From positions 1 through 9,560 of the forward strand of contig JAEZSA010000118.1 in assembly GCA_023422115.1 (NCBI GenBank): a stretch of DNA of 9,560 bases, written 5' to 3'. Of the stretch, positions 8,234-9,560 are shown one piece after another (position 1 is the stretch's first letter; each line of letters starts with the position of its first letter). The notes beneath the pieces were generated by a model, which was given only the letters and a program-made list of their open reading frames with translations, searched no databases and was not told where the DNA came from. The translations under genes and the position numbers were made by a program. The stretch comes from Bacillota bacterium (GTDB lineage Bacteria > Bacillota_I > Bacilli_A > ML615J-28 > CAG-698).

Positions 8234-8254
8234 AGTTTTGGTCATGCCAAAACT
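8234..8254 (+). promoter_or_regulatory. Leader hairpin 1, perfect 8-base-pair stem
   Basis: AGTTTTGG (8234-8241) pairs perfectly with CCAAAACT (8247-8254) around the 5-base loop TCATG. A further four pairs (8228-8231 with 8257-8260) can form beyond a 2x2 internal loop. The bases that follow are TATATTTATG, not a U-run, so it does not look like a terminator. It begins about 15 bases after the predicted transcription start. Confidence 0.7.
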
Positions 8255-8262
8255 TATATTTA

Positions 8263-8301
8263 TGCAATATTGAAACGCCCGGAAATGTGGTAGTATTAGC
8301 G
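8263..8301 (+). promoter_or_regulatory. Leader hairpin 2 abutting the rpsL Shine-Dalgarno
   Basis: GCAATATTG (8264-8272) pairs with TAGTATTAGC (8291-8300) through nine pairs, including two G-U wobbles and one bulged A (8298). An additional U-G pair closes it at 8263/8301. The apical region 8273-8290 (18 bases) holds the GC-rich run CGCCCGG followed by AAATGTGG. The 3' side ends two bases before AAGGAGG, so stabilising this stem could hinder ribosome access. The stem is weak without a ligand, so the structure is tentative. Confidence 0.45.
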
Positions 8302-8317
8302 AAAGGAGGAAATACAA

Positions 8318-8725
8318 ATGCCAACTATAAGTCAATTAATTAGAAAGCCTCGTGAGTCAAAAATTAGAAAATCTAAATCACCTCATTTAGGAATTGGATT
8401 TAATAGTTTAAAGAAGCAATATACAGAAGTAGAAGCTCCGCAAAAAAGAGGAGTTTGTACTAGAGTACAAACAATGACTCCTAAGAAACCTAACTCGGCA
8501 ATTCGTAAGTATGCCCGTGTACGTTTATCTAATGGAATTGAAGTAACTGCTTATATCCCAGGAATTGGACATAAGTTACAAGAACATAGTGTTGTGTTAA
8601 TACGTGGTGGACGTGTAAAAGATTTACCAGGAGTACGTTATCATATTATTCGTGGAACACAAGATGCTACTGGTGTAGAAAACCGTAAACAAGCAAGAAG
8701 TAAATATGGTGCTAAAAGAAAATAA
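8318..8725 (+). CDS. rpsL: 30S ribosomal protein S12
   Basis: S12 sits at the decoding centre of the small subunit and affects accuracy. The 135 residues align from MPTISQLIRK to the basic end SKYGAKRK, close to the Bacillus length of 138. The loop TPKKPNSA with K56 and K57, and the loop GGRVKDLPGVRYH with K101 and D102, are intact. These hold the positions where streptomycin-resistance changes usually fall and the Asp that is methylthiolated in many bacteria, so the sequence has the wild-type, drug-sensitive form there. Two substitutions are unusual: Q51 in TRVQTMTPKK, where Bacillus has Gly, and K86 in GIGHKLQEHS, where Asn is nearly universal. The start is fixed by AAGGAGG eight bases upstream. 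It is the first gene of the str cluster, 30 bases before rpsG. Confidence 0.99.
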   Translation: MPTISQLIRKPRESKIRKSKSPHLGIGFNSLKKQYTEVEAPQKRGVCTRVQTMTPKKPNSAIRKYARVRLSNGIEVTAYIPGIGHKLQEHSVVLIRGGRVKDLPGVRYHIIRGTQDATGVENRKQARSKYGAKRK

Positions 8726-8755
8726 TTTATTATAAATCGAAAGGAGGAATAAAAA

Positions 8756-9226
8756 ATGCCACGTAAAGGACATATTCCAAAGAGAAAAGTTTTACCAGAT
8801 CCATTATACAATTCACCAATCGTTACTAGATTAATCAATAGTATCATGCTTGATGGTAAAAAAGGAGTTGCACAACAAATACTTTATAACGCTTTTGAAA
8901 ACATTGAAAAGAAAACTGGTCGTCCAGCCCTTGATGTATTTAATGAAGCCTTAGCAAATATTACTCCACAACTTGAAGTTCGTGCTCGCCGTATTGGAGG
9001 AGCGAATTATCAAGTTCCAGTGGAAGTAAGACCCGATAGAAAAATGACTCTTTGCTTGAGATGGTTAACCCAATACTCAAGATTAAGAAGAGAAAAGACA
9101 ATGGAAGAAAGATTAGCCAATGAAATTATGGATGCCGCTAATGGTGTTGGTAATGCAGTTAAGAAACGCGATGATACTCATCGTATGGCTGAATCTAACA
9201 AAGCATTCGCACATTATCAATGGTAG
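8756..9226 (+). CDS. rpsG: 30S ribosomal protein S7
   Basis: S7 nucleates assembly of the 16S 3' major domain (the 30S head) and in E. coli also represses str mRNA translation. All 156 residues match the family length and landmarks: MPRKG start, VLPDPLYNSPIVTRLIN, RRIGGANYQVPVEVRPDR (residues about 78-95), EKTMEERLANEIMDAA, and the typical ending AFAHYQW. A Cys replaces Gly in the usual LGLRWL (here LCLRWL). AAGGAGG (8741-8747) lies eight bases before the ATG. Only 30 bases separate it from rpsL, too few for the long intercistronic S7 site known from E. coli. It is followed by fusA after 14 bases, so the three genes are certainly one operon. Confidence 0.99.
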   Translation: MPRKGHIPKRKVLPDPLYNSPIVTRLINSIMLDGKKGVAQQILYNAFENIEKKTGRPALDVFNEALANITPQLEVRARRIGGANYQVPVEVRPDRKMTLCLRWLTQYSRLRREKTMEERLANEIMDAANGVGNAVKKRDDTHRMAESNKAFAHYQW

Positions 9227-9240
9227 AAAGGAGTTAATGT

Positions 9241-9560
9241 ATGCCTCGTGATATATCTTTAGAAAAAACAAGAAATATAGGCATTATGGCTCATATTGAT
9301 GCTGGTAAAACAACAGTGACAGAAAGAATACTATTCCACACTGGAAAAATCCATAAGATGGGCGAAACCCATGATGGAGCAGCACAAATGGACTGGATGG
9401 AACAAGAGATAGAACGTGGTATTACAATAACTTCAGCAGCCACAACAACATATTGGAAAGGACATCGAATTAATATTATCGATACTCCAGGACATGTAGA
9501 TTTCACTGTTGAAGTTAGTAGATCACTAAGAGTCCTTGATGGAGCTGTCACAGTATTAGA
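9241..9560 (+). CDS. fusA: Translation elongation factor G, N-terminal part, cut by the window end
   Basis: EF-G is the GTPase that drives tRNA-mRNA translocation on the ribosome. The visible 106 complete codons start MPRDISLEKTRNIGIM and contain the P-loop AHIDAGKTT (residues about 17-25), the switch I block ERGITITSAATT with the conserved Thr, and the DTPGHVDF switch II motif. These are followed by the family-typical SRSLRVLDGAVTVL. AHIDAGKTT and the QMDWMEQE segment separate it from EF-Tu, IF2 and LepA. AAAGGAG (9227-9233) is seven bases before the ATG, 14 bases after the rpsG stop. The frame runs uninterrupted off the window end, so about 85 percent of the protein is not seen. Confidence 0.98.
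   Translation, partial: MPRDISLEKTRNIGIMAHIDAGKTTVTERILFHTGKIHKMGETHDGAAQMDWMEQEIERGITITSAATTTYWKGHRINIIDTPGHVDFTVEVSRSLRVLDGAVTVL

Larger units (their letters stand above)
8219..8317 (+). promoter_or_regulatory. Structured 5' leader of rpsL
   Basis: From the predicted transcription start to the rpsL ATG there are about 98 untranslated bases, far longer than needed for ribosome binding. Two hairpins can be drawn by hand (8234-8254 and 8263-8301), the second ending just before the AAGGAGG Shine-Dalgarno (8303-8309, eight bases before ATG). The segment around 8276-8290 is GC-rich and out of character with the AT-rich surroundings, which suggests constraint. I see no U-tract after either hairpin, so translational rather than transcriptional control is the more natural reading. 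A ribosomal-protein autoregulatory leader is plausible but unproven. Confidence 0.55.

Noticed and set aside
8234..8254. Leader hairpin as an intrinsic terminator or attenuator
   Set aside because: The stem is A-T rich and is followed by TATATTTATG rather than a run of T, so it is better read as a leader structure.
8641..9551. Minus-strand frames opposite rpsL/rpsG (8641-8847) and opposite fusA (9291-9551)
   Set aside because: They are antisense to conserved genes, and their sequence is explained entirely by the sense proteins.
1..9560. UGA read as tryptophan (Mollicute code)
   Set aside because: TGA ends the E2-like gene, conserved tryptophans such as the EF-G MDWMEQE and the final S7 residue are TGG, and no gene needs TGA readthrough.
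1..9560. Mobile element, CRISPR array, defence system, tRNA or rRNA
   Set aside because: No repeats with spacers, transposase motifs, tRNA-like cloverleaf or rRNA segments were seen. Nearly all bases are explained by core genes and short intergenic regions.

Overview
The window is a slice of the conserved rpo-str transcription/translation locus of a low-GC bacterium, most likely a member of the Bacillota (Firmicutes). The DNA is visibly AT-rich, and Shine-Dalgarno sequences are strong (AAGGAGG or GAGGTGAT before every complete gene). The RNA polymerase, S12, S7 and EF-G proteins are close in sequence and layout to Bacillus-type homologues. TAA, TAG and TGA all end genes here and tryptophan is TGG, so the standard bacterial code applies and the UGA=Trp code of many Mollicutes does not. 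Several lineage-specific substitutions, and the stand-alone E2-like gene, suggest the Erysipelotrichia/Tenericutes side of the phylum. That placement is an inference, not a demonstration.

Layout, all on the + strand. rpoB (5' end just outside the window) runs to 3513. After a 37-base gap comes rpoC (TTG start, 3551-7198). A strong intrinsic terminator at 7196-7222 closes the rpoBC unit, and its stem starts at the rpoC stop codon itself. A near-consensus extended -10 promoter then drives a 285-residue protein of the chloramphenicol acetyltransferase/E2 acyltransferase fold (7299-8156) whose catalytic histidine is replaced by glutamate. No terminator is visible after it. A fully consensus TTGACA/TATAAT promoter with an A/T-only upstream tract follows, then a leader of about 98 bases with two hand-derivable hairpins, then rpsL (S12), rpsG (S7) and the first 106 codons of fusA (EF-G), tightly packed.

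Together the genes encode the two large catalytic subunits of RNA polymerase and the start of the str operon (30S decoding-centre protein S12, 30S head protein S7, translocase EF-G). Transcription appears split into three units: rpoBC ending at a terminator, the E2-like gene from its own promoter, and the str genes from a strong promoter with a structured leader that may carry translational feedback control.

The region is mostly ordinary core genome. I see no mobile element, CRISPR array, tRNA, rRNA or defence system. The points worth a second look are the E2-like pseudoenzyme candidate between rpoC and rpsL, the structured rpsL leader, and unusual substitutions in otherwise near-invariant parts of RpoB and RpoC.
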